Shown: positions 46,186 to 55,721, counted from the first letter of the stretch. The stretch is DNA of 64,000 nt from Aminomonas paucivorans DSM 12260 (GCF_000165795.1 NZ_CM001022.1:1116001-1180000); one strand, 5' to 3'. The notes: generated by a model from the sequence alone, not told the origin. Program-made: numbers and translations.

Positions 46186-46716
46186 TTGAGACAGCTGGAA
46201 ACAGCCCGCTTCGGAACCCTGGAGGTCGCCGAAGAGGATGTGGTTCATTTTCCCCTGGGGATCCCGGCCTTCGAGGATCATCGGGAATGGGTGTTCGTGG
46301 GGGAGGACGAAAGCCCCGTGAAGTGGCTCCAGAGCCTGGCGGACGGGGATGTGGCCCTGCCCGTGTGCCCCCCCGGTTTCGTCCGGGGGGACTACAACGC
46401 CCGCATCCCCGCGGAGGAGCTGGAGGTGCTGGAGTGCGCGGGCAAGGAGGACATGGCCCTCTTCCTGGTGCTGTCCATCCCTGCCTCCTCGCTTTGGGAC
46501 ATGACGGCGAACCTTCGGGCCCCCATCGTCCTGAACCACGTCAAGCGCCTGGGGACCCAGGTCATCGCGGCAAACGAGGACTACGGGGTGCGACACCCCG
46601 TCTTCCCGCCGGAGGCCCGCGCCCGGTTTGGGGGGACGGCGGCAGAGGAACCGGCCCCGGCAGAGCGATCCGGAATCCTTCATCCCGTGGTAGACGGCGA
46701 AGAGGAGGGGGCCTAG
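46186..46716 (+). CDS. fliW: Flagellar assembly factor FliW, copy 2
   Basis: 176 residues from TTG 46186, aligned with copy 1 from residue 1 (MRQLETARFGTLEVAEEDVVHFP). A similar ribosome site, CAGGTGGTG, lies 9 nt upstream. Core motifs SPVKWLQSLADGDVALPV and MTANLRAPIVLNHVKRLGTQVI are intact, so it is not a decaying copy. The TAG stop shares a base with the csrA GTG (TAGTG). An upstream hairpin (about 46124-46141) lies between the two fliW genes. Confidence 0.9.
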   Translation: MRQLETARFGTLEVAEEDVVHFPLGIPAFEDHREWVFVGEDESPVKWLQSLADGDVALPVCPPGFVRGDYNARIPAEELEVLECAGKEDMALFLVLSIPASSLWDMTANLRAPIVLNHVKRLGTQVIAANEDYGVRHPVFPPEARARFGGTAAEEPAPAERSGILHPVVDGEEEGA

Positions 46717-46967
46717 TGCTGGTCCTCTCGCGCAAGCCCGGAGAGTCCATCTCCATCGGTCCGGACATCGAGATCCACTGCGTGGAAATCCGAGGCGACG
46801 TGGTGCGCCTCGGCATCGTGGCCCCCAAGTCCGTGAAGATCTGGCGCAAGGAGCTGCTGGAGGCGGTGGAGCGAGAGAACGCCTCCGCGGCGAAGGGAGC
46901 GTTTCGAGGAGACCTGGGGGATCTGCTGGGCAAGCTGCCCGCAGACCTCAGAGGTGGGAAGCAATAA
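46716..46967 (+). CDS. csrA: Carbon storage regulator CsrA
   Basis: RNA-binding translational regulator, 83 residues, GTG 46716 joined to the fliW2 stop. The N-terminal core MLVLSRKPGESISIG and RLGIVAPKSVKIWRKEL match CsrA, including the C-terminal helix region with an extended tail (about 20 residues). CsrA dimers bind GGA in hairpin loops and in Shine-Dalgarno regions; both flagellin leaders downstream contain such sites. Confidence 0.95.
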   Translation: MLVLSRKPGESISIGPDIEIHCVEIRGDVVRLGIVAPKSVKIWRKELLEAVERENASAAKGAFRGDLGDLLGKLPADLRGGKQ

Positions 46968-47105
46968 CATCTGCCGAGGTCAGCCCCTAGGAAAGCTGTT
47001 TCAGCCTTGTCCTCTTGCACCCGGTCGTGGCAAAAACGCTTCTGTCTCGACCCTGCGGGGGGCACGGCAACCACGAAATCCACGAATGGAAAAGGAGGGC
47101 GCGAG

Positions 47106-49814
47106 GTGGAGCTTCCGGCCCAGTTGAAGAAGAACCTGGATATCCTCACCAAAGTGCAGCCCCGGTTGGCGTCGCGTCTTTCTGCGTACCTGAGGGAAAA
47201 AGGCCTGCCTCCAGAGCCGACCCTGAAGGAAACATCCCAGGGACGCTGGGTGGAAGGGCTTGGGGAAAAGCCCTTCTTCGAACCCCAAGGCACCCCCGGC
47301 CCGCTTCGGTCGACCAAGGGGGTCTTCCTCGTCTACGGGCTGGGATACCCACCCTATCTGATCCAGGTCCTGCGGAGCCTTCCCCCCTCCGCTCTGTCCG
47401 TGGTGGTGGTGGAGCCGTCGTGGGAACTTCTGCTGCACACCCTGGCGAAGTCGTCGGTCTACCAGGCCTTGCCCCGGGGGTGCCGCATCAGCTTTCTGGT
47501 GGACCAGGACCGGGCCCTGCTGGACGAGGCCTTTGCCCACAACGTGGTGCCCCTGGGCATCTTCCCCCTTGGGGACGCGGAGCTGGTGGTCCACCGGGGG
47601 CTGGACGAAACCCGCTCGGACCACCAGCTCTTCGATGCCATCAAAAAGGAAATCCTCTATCGCCTGACCATGCTGGGGAACTCCCCGGAGGACACCCTGC
47701 TGGGGGTGCGCCACGGAGCGCTCAACACCCCGCGCATCCTCGCCAATCCCACCCTGGAGAGCCTCAAGCCCCGCTTCGAGGGCAAGCCCTTCGTCTGCGT
47801 GGCTGCAGGTCCTTCTCTGGACAAGAACGTGGAACAGCTCGTGGGCATGGAGGACCGCTGCGTCATCGTGGCCTGCGACACGGTGCTCCTCCCACTGCTG
47901 CGTCGGGGAATTCGTCCCCACGTGGTGACCTCCATCGAAAGACCTTTCTTGAATTACGAAGTGTATGTCCCTCAGGTCCTGAAGGAATTTCCCCAGGAAG
48001 CCCGAGAAATCCTCTTGGTCTGCCAATCCGTCAGCCATCCCCTTATGGCGGGGCGTTGGCCGGGTCCGTGTATCGTGGTGGGCAAGGCGGAGAGCCCCAC
48101 AGACCGGTGGTTGGTGGGCAAAATCCTGGGTGGAACCATCATGATCTCCGGGATGTCTGTTGCACACATGGCTTTCTCCTTTGCTTCGCTTATGCGGGCG
48201 TCCGCCATAGCCTTTATCGGGCTGGATTTGGCCTTTTCCAAAGAAGGGGATACCCATGCAAAGGGGATTTTGCCTCAGGCTTTGATGAATGACGAAAAAA
48301 CCAGGGATCGTATTTGCGTTCCCGGTTCCCTTGGAGATGAGGTCGAGACAAACGTCATTTGGTTGAGTTTTTTGCAAATGTTTGAGAGGCTTCTTTCGGC
48401 ACTTGGAACGAGGATCGCCGTCTCTGACTGCACGGAAGGTGGGGCCTACATCGAAGGCATGAAAATCGAGCCTTTTGACGATTACATCCGCAGGGAATGT
48501 TCTTGTCTCTCGAACGAGCCGATTTTTTTAATGGAAAATGATTCCCTGGAAGGATTTTTTCCTGCAGTGGACCGAATACAAGAGATCAGGGACCGAATTG
48601 GTCAGGAATTGGACGCCCTCAATAGAGTGGAGACCCTCCTGGAAAAGATCGAGGAGACGGTTTCGCGAGCCGCAGCTCCGGCCCTGACAGCCAAGCGAAG
48701 GCAAGAGCTGGGAGGAGCTGTTGCGGACCTGTTGGACGAGTGCCATCGTTCCAATCCGGTGGTTTCTTTCGTGGGGCAGAGTTATACCCATATGGCAGGA
48801 GCGTCCCTTGCGGAGCTGCGTTTCCTGGAAACCGTGGAACAGGTGGACCAGTGGGTGCAACTTCACCGCGAGATGGTGGAGGCCCATCGCGTGGGTGTAG
48901 CCTTTTTGCGCCAATGGCTGGAGTACCTGCGTCCCGTACTGGAATCCTCGGAAGAGGGGGCGTGGCCGGAAGCAACGGAAATACAGCCCCGTTTTTCCGC
49001 TTTTCTGGGGCAGGAGGTCACGGATCTCAGATCTCCCGAGGCTTGTTTCCTCTCCCGCTATCTTTGCGCCCATGACCTGGAGGAAGGCTGCTGGCCGCCA
49101 CAGCTTCGTTGGGAAGCGGCTCGCTTCTTAGCCTGCCAAGGGCGCTCTTTCGAGGCTCGCCGCATCATGAAGCGGGCCTATGAATCCCTGGAAGGCCTGC
49201 CGGCTCCGAGGGAGTCCATCGCCGCGTTCTTCCTGGATTGGGCCCGTATGCTGGGCTCCCACGACCTCTGCGAGCTCCCTTTGTACGCGGAGGCGTTGGA
49301 AGTTCTGGAAAGCGTGGGGGAGTTTTCCGATTCCCCGGACCAAAGGGTGGAGCTGGAACGACTGCGTCGTCACCTCCTGGAAGAGCAACGGGATTTTCTG
49401 AAGCGCTTCCGCAAGGTGACCCCCTTTCAGGACCGGACTCTTCGTCTCCTGCTGCATCGCAATCGTGCGGAGGAGGCTCTGACGAAACGGAACCTTCCGG
49501 AAGCCCTGCGGTGGGTCCGCAGCATGCTGGATGAGGGACTCGAGTCCTACCCGGGTACCTGTGTGCCCATGGCCCACTGGCTTTTGCGCACTGCCCTGAA
49601 CTGTCGCTTTGCCGCGGATCCAGTCATCGCCAAGGCCTCTCGCGAAGCGTTGGACGATCTTTGGAGCAGGCGCGGCCTGCTGGCGCAGAAGGGCTTTTCC
49701 TGGCCCCCGGAAATGCAGGCCTATCTTGAGGAGCAGGGGCTACAGGTCTTCACCCAGACCGCCGATACCCAACCGGTGGATCTTCAGGAAGGCGAGGTGG
49801 TTCCGGGAGATTGA
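47106..49814 (+). CDS. Maf/DUF115 family flagellin glycosyltransferase
   Basis: 902-residue protein of the motility accessory factor family (DUF115, 6-hydroxymethylpterin pyrophosphokinase-like fold), which transfers nonulosonic acids such as pseudaminic acid to flagellin. The DUF115 core lies around residues 215-460: FVCVAAGPSLDKNVEQL, CVIVACDTVLLPLLRRGI, TSIERPF, then TIMISGMSVAHMAFSFASLMRASAIAFIGLDLAFSKEGDTHA. The rest is helical. GTG 47106 follows AGGAGGG by 6 nt. The segment about 48100-48650 is markedly AT-richer. The location between csrA and flagellin, upstream of a pseudaminic acid operon, supports the role. Confidence 0.88.
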   Translation: MELPAQLKKNLDILTKVQPRLASRLSAYLREKGLPPEPTLKETSQGRWVEGLGEKPFFEPQGTPGPLRSTKGVFLVYGLGYPPYLIQVLRSLPPSALSVVVVEPSWELLLHTLAKSSVYQALPRGCRISFLVDQDRALLDEAFAHNVVPLGIFPLGDAELVVHRGLDETRSDHQLFDAIKKEILYRLTMLGNSPEDTLLGVRHGALNTPRILANPTLESLKPRFEGKPFVCVAAGPSLDKNVEQLVGMEDRCVIVACDTVLLPLLRRGIRPHVVTSIERPFLNYEVYVPQVLKEFPQEAREILLVCQSVSHPLMAGRWPGPCIVVGKAESPTDRWLVGKILGGTIMISGMSVAHMAFSFASLMRASAIAFIGLDLAFSKEGDTHAKGILPQALMNDEKTRDRICVPGSLGDEVETNVIWLSFLQMFERLLSALGTRIAVSDCTEGGAYIEGMKIEPFDDYIRRECSCLSNEPIFLMENDSLEGFFPAVDRIQEIRDRIGQELDALNRVETLLEKIEETVSRAAAPALTAKRRQELGGAVADLLDECHRSNPVVSFVGQSYTHMAGASLAELRFLETVEQVDQWVQLHREMVEAHRVGVAFLRQWLEYLRPVLESSEEGAWPEATEIQPRFSAFLGQEVTDLRSPEACFLSRYLCAHDLEEGCWPPQLRWEAARFLACQGRSFEARRIMKRAYESLEGLPAPRESIAAFFLDWARMLGSHDLCELPLYAEALEVLESVGEFSDSPDQRVELERLRRHLLEEQRDFLKRFRKVTPFQDRTLRLLLHRNRAEEALTKRNLPEALRWVRSMLDEGLESYPGTCVPMAHWLLRTALNCRFAADPVIAKASREALDDLWSRRGLLAQKGFSWPPEMQAYLEEQGLQVFTQTADTQPVDLQEGEVVPGD
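49741..49768 (+). promoter_or_regulatory. Candidate sigma-28 promoter for flagellin
   Basis: TACA (49741-49744), 16 bases, GCCGATAC (49761-49768), inside the end of the Maf gene. The -10 matches the flagellar sigma consensus at seven of eight positions and the spacing equals that of the flgM candidate. The start would lie about 118 nt before the fliC ATG. Confidence 0.45.
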
Positions 49815-49846
49815 CCCAAGAAGTGTGCGCCCGTTTCCCAACCCCT

Positions 49847-49884
49847 TGACGGCACGGAAGCCGTCACGACGACCACAAGGAGGT
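49847..49884 (+). promoter_or_regulatory. CsrA-type binding sites in flagellin 1 leader
   Basis: Hairpin with a 7-bp stem (TGACGGC 49847-49853 with GCCGTCA 49860-49866) and the hexaloop ACGGAA, which contains ANGGA, the CsrA loop motif. Nine bases later ACAAGGAGGT (49875-49884) contains the Shine-Dalgarno and matches the core of the CsrA consensus (ACARGGAUGU) at nine of ten positions. Two sites in one leader allow one CsrA dimer to bridge and block ribosome entry. Confidence 0.7.
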
Positions 49885-49892
49885 CGATAGAC

Positions 49893-52226
49893 ATGAGAGT
49901 TTACCAGAACATTCCCGCCCTGTTCGCCTACAATTCCCTGAGCAGCACGAACACTGCCCTGCAGAAGTCCATCAACAAGCTCTCCACGGGGCTGCGCATC
50001 AACTCCGCCGCCGACGACGCCGCGGGGCTGGCCATCTCCGAGAAGATGCGGGCCCAGATCCGCGGGCTGGACCAGGCGGTGCGCAACAGCCAGGACGGCA
50101 TCTCCATGATCCAGACCGCCGAAGGTGCCCTTAACGAGACCCACTCCATCCTGCAGCGCATGCGGGAGCTGGGGGTCCAGGCTGCCAACGACACCCTCAC
50201 CAGCCAGGACCGCCGGTACATCCAGGACGAAGTGGAGCAGCTGAAGCAGGAAGTGGACCGCATCGCCTCCACCACCCAGTTCAACAAGAAGAAGCTGCTG
50301 GACGGCTCCGCCGCTGCCCTGTGGTCCTCCGACAAGCTCACCACCAAGGCGTTCATCCGGGGCGGCCTGCGCACCATCGACCAGTTCGGCCAGAAGAACG
50401 CCGCCGAGGGGAACTACAAGATCGGCATCATCGCCGACCCTGGGCAGGCGGAGATCCAGAAGACGGACATCTTCAAGATCAAGCACAAGAACGTGATCAT
50501 GAACGTCACGACGGACCAGTCCCATGGGCTGCAGGACATCCGGGTGGACAACCTCCCCGCCGGGACCTACAACGTCACCGTCTCGGGAGCAGCTGCTGCC
50601 GCTGTCCTTACGGCGGCGCAGACCTACGGGACCACCGCTGCGCTGACGGTTGCTGCGGCAGCCGTGACGGCGATCGGTGGCGCCAGCGTCTACCTGGAAG
50701 TGGTGGGGGTGAACACCTCCACGAACCAGGTGACCTTCCGGGCGGTCTCCAACCTTTTGGAAGTGGACGGGGACGTGAACACCCTCACCAACGAGAACCT
50801 GGTGGTGGGTACTGCTGCGGCCACCACCCTCTCCGCCTTGGGCCTGGGCACCGGCAACACTTTGCTGTTGGGTTCCGCCGGGGCAGACGGTTCCGACGCC
50901 TACTCCCTGGGAGACAAGATCGTCCTCCGCTACGCGGGTCCTGCTGAAGGGACCGCCACGGTGAACGTGCTGATCTCCGGCACCACGAACCCCGAGTGGG
51001 AGGGGACCTGGGGCAACACGGCGGGACAGACCCTGGTGGACCGCAACTTCGGCCTGAACGCCACCGCCGTGCAGGGCAAGGACGTGCACTTCCGGGACTT
51101 CTACCTGAATACCGCTAACGGCACCCTCTACGAGTCCGATTTGGTGCTCACGTTCAACACGTCCTTTGCCGTTGCCACGGCGGAGGGGCTGGGGCATTTC
51201 GAGGCGGCCTATGTGGGGCAGGTGGCCAAGGGGGACGTGCAGCTTCGGGATCTGGACAAGTTCTGGGACGCCAACGGCCGCTTCCTCCTGGAGGACGCCC
51301 AGCAGATCGTCCTGACCCAGGGGGACGGCAACCAGGTGAAGGTCACCCTCAACTCCACCGACACCCTGCGGGATGTGGAGAACAAGTTCAACGACGCCAT
51401 CGCCTTCGGTCTCGGCCAGGCGAAGTACCTGGCGGGGAATACCGACCGGTTCGTGGACTTCGTGGAGGACGCCACGGCCAACTCCCCCGAGTCCGTGGAG
51501 GGCACCTTCGTCATCCGCTCCGTCATCGCCGGCAAGGCGGGGACGCTGAACTTCGCGGGGGATGAGGACGTCATCAAGGCCCTCAGCCTGAATGTCATTC
51601 AGGACTCCACGGAGAGCCAGTATCGGGTCACGGTGCAGGACGCCCACAGCGGCAACACCATCGCCAGCAACGTGAAGGTGACGGGGAACATGCTCTACGG
51701 CGTGGTACACCCCAACGTGGACATGGAGTTCGACGCCATGGCCAATGTTGATGTTGCCTGGAGCGACAGCGCCAAGAGCTTCCGCCTCACCCGGGACACG
51801 AACAATTACGAGACCATCCTCCACTTGGCGGACAACACCACGGTCTTCCAGATCGGCGCGAACGAGAAGGAAGACATGGGGGCCAACATCGGCAACATGG
51901 GAGCCCGCGCCCTGGGAGTCCACTCCGTGCTGATGACGGACCGCGAGTCCGCCGCCCGGTCCATCACCATCATCGACAACGCCATCGACCGGGTGTCCAC
52001 CCAGCGCAGCAGCCTGGGGGCCTACCAGAACCGGTTGGAGCACACCATCAACAACCTGACCGTGGCGGGTCAGAACCTCACCGCCGCCGAGAGCCGCATC
52101 CGGGATCTCGACATGGCGAAGGAAATGATGAACTTCACGCGGCTGAACATCCTCATGCAGGCGGGCAACTCCATGCTGGCCCAGGCGAACCAGCTGCCTC
52201 AGGCCGTCCTGAGCCTGCTGCGGTAA
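49893..52226 (+). CDS. fliC: Flagellin, copy 1 (long)
   Basis: Filament subunit, 777 residues. N-terminal D0/D1 ([20 protein letters not shown]...[17 protein letters not shown]) and C-terminal D1/D0 (NMAKEMMNF-type [37 protein letters not shown]) are canonical. The surface region (about residues 205-440) is Ala/Gly/Val/Thr-rich and differs from copy 2; residues about 440-640 form a second, conserved outer domain. Serine/threonine-rich outer loops are likely glycosylation targets of the Maf transferase. A terminator hairpin follows. Confidence 0.96.
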   Translation: MRVYQNIPALFAYNSLSSTNTALQKSINKLSTGLRINSAADDAAGLAISEKMRAQIRGLDQAVRNSQDGISMIQTAEGALNETHSILQRMRELGVQAANDTLTSQDRRYIQDEVEQLKQEVDRIASTTQFNKKKLLDGSAAALWSSDKLTTKAFIRGGLRTIDQFGQKNAAEGNYKIGIIADPGQAEIQKTDIFKIKHKNVIMNVTTDQSHGLQDIRVDNLPAGTYNVTVSGAAAAAVLTAAQTYGTTAALTVAAAAVTAIGGASVYLEVVGVNTSTNQVTFRAVSNLLEVDGDVNTLTNENLVVGTAAATTLSALGLGTGNTLLLGSAGADGSDAYSLGDKIVLRYAGPAEGTATVNVLISGTTNPEWEGTWGNTAGQTLVDRNFGLNATAVQGKDVHFRDFYLNTANGTLYESDLVLTFNTSFAVATAEGLGHFEAAYVGQVAKGDVQLRDLDKFWDANGRFLLEDAQQIVLTQGDGNQVKVTLNSTDTLRDVENKFNDAIAFGLGQAKYLAGNTDRFVDFVEDATANSPESVEGTFVIRSVIAGKAGTLNFAGDEDVIKALSLNVIQDSTESQYRVTVQDAHSGNTIASNVKVTGNMLYGVVHPNVDMEFDAMANVDVAWSDSAKSFRLTRDTNNYETILHLADNTTVFQIGANEKEDMGANIGNMGARALGVHSVLMTDRESAARSITIIDNAIDRVSTQRSSLGAYQNRLEHTINNLTVAGQNLTAAESRIRDLDMAKEMMNFTRLNILMQAGNSMLAQANQLPQAVLSLLR

Positions 52227-52251
52227 AGGTAGAAGGACCAGGCACTTCTTC

Positions 52252-52280
52252 GGGGGGCGGGGTTTCCCCGCCCCCCCTTT
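52252..52280 (+). terminator. Hairpin between flagellin 1 and flaG 1
   Basis: 11-bp stem GGGGGGCGGGG (52252-52262) with CCCCGCCCCCC (52266-52276), loop TTT, short T tail (52278-52280). Probably limits flaG to read-through transcription. Confidence 0.8.
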
Positions 52281-52325
52281 GAAGACCTCCGTGTGACGAG
52301 AAACCAGCGGGGAAGGTGAGGACCG

Positions 52326-52706
52326 ATGCGCATGGATTTCCGCATGAACGCCAGCCCTCTCGCCTCCGCCTCTCCGTCCCAGGGAGCGGGTCCTGAACTC
52401 CTCCTACCCCAAACCAACCCGCTCTCCCCAGACGTGAGGCGGGATGCCCGGGGAAGCTCCACGAAACCCGAAGTATCCTACGGAGCGAAGGAACTGGACG
52501 AACTGTTCCAGAAGGCGGAGGAGATGTCCCGGATCTTCGGACGGGACATCAAGTTCCGCTACAAGAAGGAAGCGGATCTCTACCAGGTCGAGGTGATCGA
52601 CCTGCAGGACCAGAAGGTGATCCGCAAGATCCCCCCGGACGAGATCGTGAGCCTCATTGAGAACATCAACGAGATGCTGGGGGCCCTGTTCGACAAGAAG
52701 TTCTAA
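52326..52706 (+). CDS. flaG: FlaG family protein, copy 1
   Basis: 126 residues. After a variable Pro/Ser-rich half comes the FlaG domain ELDELFQKAEEMSRIFGRDIKFRYKKEADLYQVEVIDLQDQKVIRKIPPDEIVSLIENINEMLGALFDKKF (residues about 57-126). FlaG proteins influence filament length in other bacteria. ATG 52326 follows GGTGAGG. Lies behind the flagellin hairpin, so probably expressed at a lower level. Confidence 0.9.
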   Translation: MRMDFRMNASPLASASPSQGAGPELLLPQTNPLSPDVRRDARGSSTKPEVSYGAKELDELFQKAEEMSRIFGRDIKFRYKKEADLYQVEVIDLQDQKVIRKIPPDEIVSLIENINEMLGALFDKKF

Positions 52707-52758
52707 GGTACGTGCCCTAAGTAGGACCCACGCACGGTGCGCCCGTTTCCCAACCCCT

Positions 52759-52796
52759 TGACGGCACGGAAGCCGTCACGACGACCACAAGGAGGT
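52759..52796 (+). promoter_or_regulatory. CsrA-type binding sites in flagellin 2 leader
   Basis: Same hairpin with ACGGAA loop (52759-52778) and the same ACAAGGAGGT overlapping the Shine-Dalgarno (52787-52796) as in copy 1, unchanged in every base. Confidence 0.7.
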
Positions 52797-52804
52797 CGAT
52801 AGGC

Positions 52805-55132
52805 ATGAGAGTTTACCAGAACATCCCTGCCCTGTTCGCCTACAATTCCCTGAGCAGCACGAACAACGCCCTGCAGAAGTCCATCAACAAGCTCTCCACG
52901 GGGTTGCGCATCAACTCCGCCGCCGACGACGCTGCGGGGCTGGCCATCTCCGAGAAGATGCGGGCCCAGATCCGCGGGCTGGACCAGGCGGTTCGCAACA
53001 GCCAGGACGGCATCTCCATGATCCAGACTGCCGAGGGTGCCCTCAACGAGACTCACTCCATCCTGCAGCGCATGCGGGAGCTGGGGGTCCAGGCGGCCAA
53101 CGACACCCTCACCAGCCAGGACCGCCGGTACATCCAGGACGAAGTGGAGCAGCTGAAGCAGGAAGTGGACCGCATCGCCTCCACCACCCAGTTCAACAAG
53201 AAGAAGCTGCTGGACGGCTCCGCCGCTGCCCTGTGGTCCTCCGACAAGCTCACCACCAAGGCGTTCATCCGGGGCGGCCTGCGCACGGTGGACCAGTTCG
53301 GCCAGAAGAACGCCGCCGAGGGGAACTACAAGATCGGCATCATCGCCGACCCGGGGCAGGCGGAGATCCAGAAGACGGACATCTTCAAGATCAAGCACAA
53401 AAACGTGATCATGGAAGTCACCAAGGACGAGGCCAACGGACTCCAGGACATCCGGGTGGACAACCTCCCTGCGGGGACCTACAACATCTCCGCGACGACG
53501 GCGGCGGCTGCTGGAGCGCTGGCTGCATCGCAACAGTACGGGACGACGGCTGTGCTGGCGTTGGCCGCTAGCGCAGCGGCGGGTATCGGTGGTGCCAGCA
53601 TCTACCTGGAAGTGGTGGCGGTGAACACCTCCACGAACCAGGTGACCTTCCGGGGGGTCTCCAACCTCCTGGAAGTGGACGGAGATGTCAACACCCTCAC
53701 CAACGAGAACCTGGTGGTGGGCACGGCCGCGATCACCTTCTCCTCCCTGGGGCTGGGTGTTGGCAACACCATCGCCATCGGTACTGCTGATGGTACCAAT
53801 GGCGCGTCCCAGTATGCTCTGGGGGACAAGATCGTCGTTTCCTTTGTGGGGACGGCTGGTGCGGATGCGTCCGTGACCATCTCGGGCACCGTGAACCCCG
53901 ATTGGGATGGGGCCTGGGGTGCCGCTACGGGACAGACCTTGGTGGATCGCACCTTCTCTCTCAATGCCGCTGGAGTTCACGGCAAGGACGTGCATTTCCG
54001 GGACTTCTACCTGAACACCGCCAACGGCACCCTCTACGAATCCGACCTGGTGCTCACCCTGGGTACCGCCTTCGGGGCCGCCGCGGCTCCTGGCCTGGGC
54101 CACTTCCAGGCGGCCTACGTGGGCCAGGTGGCCAAGGGAGACGTGCAGCTTCGGGATCTGGACAAGTTCTGGGACGCCAACGGCCGTTTCCTCCTGGAGG
54201 ACGCCCAGCAGATCGTCCTGACCCAGGGGGACGGCAATCAGATCAAGGTCACCCTCAACTCCACCGACACCCTGCGGGATGTGGAGACCAAGTTCAACGA
54301 CGCCATCGCCTTCGGCCTCGGCCAGGCGAAGTACCTGAGCGGCAACACGGACCGGTTCGTGGACTTCGTGGAGAACGCCACGACCAACTCCCCCGAATCC
54401 GTGGAGGGCACCTTCGTCATCCGCTCCGTCATCGCCGGCAAGGCGGGGACGCTGAACTTCGCGGGGGACGAGGACGTCATCAAGGCCCTCAGCCTGAACA
54501 TCATCCAGAACTCCAGCGAGAGCCAGTACCGGGTCACGGTGCAGGACGCCCACAGCGGCAACACCATCGCCAGCAACGTGAAGGTGACGGGGAACATGCT
54601 CTACGGCGTGGTGCACCCCAACGTGGACATGGAGTTCGACGCCATGGCGAACGTGGCGGTGGCCTGGAGCGACAGCGCCAAGAGCTTCCGTCTCACCCGT
54701 GACACGAACAATTACGAGACCATCCTTCACTTGGCGGACAACACCACGGTCTTCCAGATCGGTGCCAACGAGAAGGAAGACATGGGGGCCAACATCGGCA
54801 ACATGGGAGCCCGCGCCCTGGGAGTCCACTCCGTGCTGATGACGGACCGCGAGTCCGCCGCCCGGTCCATCACCATCATCGACAACGCCATCGACCGGGT
54901 GTCCACCCAGCGCAGCAGCCTGGGGGCCTACCAGAACCGGTTGGAGCACACCATCAACAACCTGACCGTGGCAGGCCAGAACCTCACCGCCGCCGAGAGC
55001 CGCATCCGGGACCTCGACATGGCGAAGGAAATGATGAACTTCACGCGGCTGAACATCCTCATGCAGGCGGGCAACTCCATGCTGGCCCAGGCGAACCAGC
55101 TGCCTCAGGCCGTCCTGAGCCTGCTGCGGTAA
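52805..55132 (+). CDS. fliC: Flagellin, copy 2 (long)
   Basis: 775 residues, near-identical to copy 1 over residues 1-200 and about 440 to the end, divergent between (for example [13 protein letters not shown] against [13 protein letters not shown], and different Ala/Thr-rich loops up to about residue 425). Frame and both polymerisation domains are intact, so it should assemble. The second copy gives the filament two surface types. Confidence 0.96.
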   Translation: MRVYQNIPALFAYNSLSSTNNALQKSINKLSTGLRINSAADDAAGLAISEKMRAQIRGLDQAVRNSQDGISMIQTAEGALNETHSILQRMRELGVQAANDTLTSQDRRYIQDEVEQLKQEVDRIASTTQFNKKKLLDGSAAALWSSDKLTTKAFIRGGLRTVDQFGQKNAAEGNYKIGIIADPGQAEIQKTDIFKIKHKNVIMEVTKDEANGLQDIRVDNLPAGTYNISATTAAAAGALAASQQYGTTAVLALAASAAAGIGGASIYLEVVAVNTSTNQVTFRGVSNLLEVDGDVNTLTNENLVVGTAAITFSSLGLGVGNTIAIGTADGTNGASQYALGDKIVVSFVGTAGADASVTISGTVNPDWDGAWGAATGQTLVDRTFSLNAAGVHGKDVHFRDFYLNTANGTLYESDLVLTLGTAFGAAAAPGLGHFQAAYVGQVAKGDVQLRDLDKFWDANGRFLLEDAQQIVLTQGDGNQIKVTLNSTDTLRDVETKFNDAIAFGLGQAKYLSGNTDRFVDFVENATTNSPESVEGTFVIRSVIAGKAGTLNFAGDEDVIKALSLNIIQNSSESQYRVTVQDAHSGNTIASNVKVTGNMLYGVVHPNVDMEFDAMANVAVAWSDSAKSFRLTRDTNNYETILHLADNTTVFQIGANEKEDMGANIGNMGARALGVHSVLMTDRESAARSITIIDNAIDRVSTQRSSLGAYQNRLEHTINNLTVAGQNLTAAESRIRDLDMAKEMMNFTRLNILMQAGNSMLAQANQLPQAVLSLLR

Positions 55133-55157
55133 AGGTAGAAGGGACAGGCGCTTCTTC

Positions 55158-55186
55158 GGGGGGCGGGGTTTCCCCGCCCCCCCTTT
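55158..55186 (+). terminator. Hairpin between flagellin 2 and flaG 2
   Basis: Same 11-bp stem as in copy 1 (55158-55168 with 55172-55182), loop TTT, T tail 55184-55186. Confidence 0.8.
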
Positions 55187-55231
55187 GAAGACCTCCGTGT
55201 GACGAGAAACCAGCGGGGAAGGTGAGGACCG

Positions 55232-55612
55232 ATGCGCATGGATTTCCGCATGAACGCCAGCCCTCTCGCCTCCGCCTCTCCGTCCCAGGGAGCGGGCCCT
55301 GAACTCCTCCTACCCCAAACCAACCCGCTCTCCCCAGACGTGAGGCGGGATGCCCGGGAAAGCTCCACGAAACCCGAAGTATCCTACGGAGCGAAGGAAC
55401 TGGACGAGCTGTTCCAGAAGGCGGAGGAGATGTCCCGGATCTTCGGGCGGGACATCAAGTTCCGCTACAAGAAAGAAGCGGATCTGTACCAAGTCGAGGT
55501 CATCGACCTGCAGGATCAGAGGGTGATCCGCAAGATCCCCCCGGATGAGATCGTGAGCCTCATCGAGAACATCAACGAGATGCTGGGGGCCCTGTTCGAC
55601 AAGAAGTTTTAG
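55232..55612 (+). CDS. flaG: FlaG family protein, copy 2
   Basis: 126 residues differing from copy 1 at only two residues (Gly to Glu in the linker and Lys to Arg in LQDQ-x-VIRKI). The near identity while flagellin middles diverge suggests either recent duplication or gene conversion at the edges. A terminator follows. Confidence 0.9.
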   Translation: MRMDFRMNASPLASASPSQGAGPELLLPQTNPLSPDVRRDARESSTKPEVSYGAKELDELFQKAEEMSRIFGRDIKFRYKKEADLYQVEVIDLQDQRVIRKIPPDEIVSLIENINEMLGALFDKKF

Positions 55613-55629
55613 TTTTTGCTCAGCCCCTA

Positions 55630-55675
55630 GACCAGAGAGGGAGGTCTTCGTGCCTCCTCTCTCTGGTCTTATTTT
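55630..55675 (+). terminator. Terminator closing the flagellar cluster
   Basis: About 14-bp stem ACCAGAGAGGGAGG (55631-55644) with CCTCCTCTCTCTGGT (55653-55667, one bulge), then TTATTTT. Confidence 0.85.
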
Positions 55676-55690
55676 GTCCGCAGAGAAAGG

Positions 55691-55696
55691 TATAAT
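55691..55696 (+). promoter_or_regulatory. Candidate -10 element for the pse operon
   Basis: Perfect TATAAT 26 bp before the pseB ATG and just after the terminator. No good -35 was found (TTATTT at 55669-55674 with 16-bp spacing is poor), so an activator or alternative sigma factor may be involved. Confidence 0.45.
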
Positions 55697-55721
55697 ACCC
55701 GTTGCAGGGGGATGGAAAAGG

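Larger units (their letters stand above)
49825..52706 (+). repeat. Tandem flagellin-flaG duplication, copy 1
   Basis: A 2.9-kb unit holding leader, flagellin, terminator hairpin and flaG, repeated directly at 52737-55612 (offset 2912 bp at the start, 2906 bp at flaG). Leader, flagellin ends, hairpin and flaG are nearly identical; only the middle of the flagellin gene (about 50490-51200) differs strongly. Confidence 0.95.
52737..55612 (+). repeat. Tandem flagellin-flaG duplication, copy 2
   Basis: Direct repeat of 49825-52706. The leader is identical for about 65 bases up to the ribosome site. The 30-bp junction between copies has no recognisable sigma-28 promoter, unlike copy 1. Confidence 0.95.

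Noticed and set aside
49825-55612. CRISPR array or transposon as source of the repeated sequence
   Set aside because: The repeat is a simple direct duplication of a flagellin-flaG gene pair; there are no short spaced repeats, terminal inverted repeats or transposase genes.
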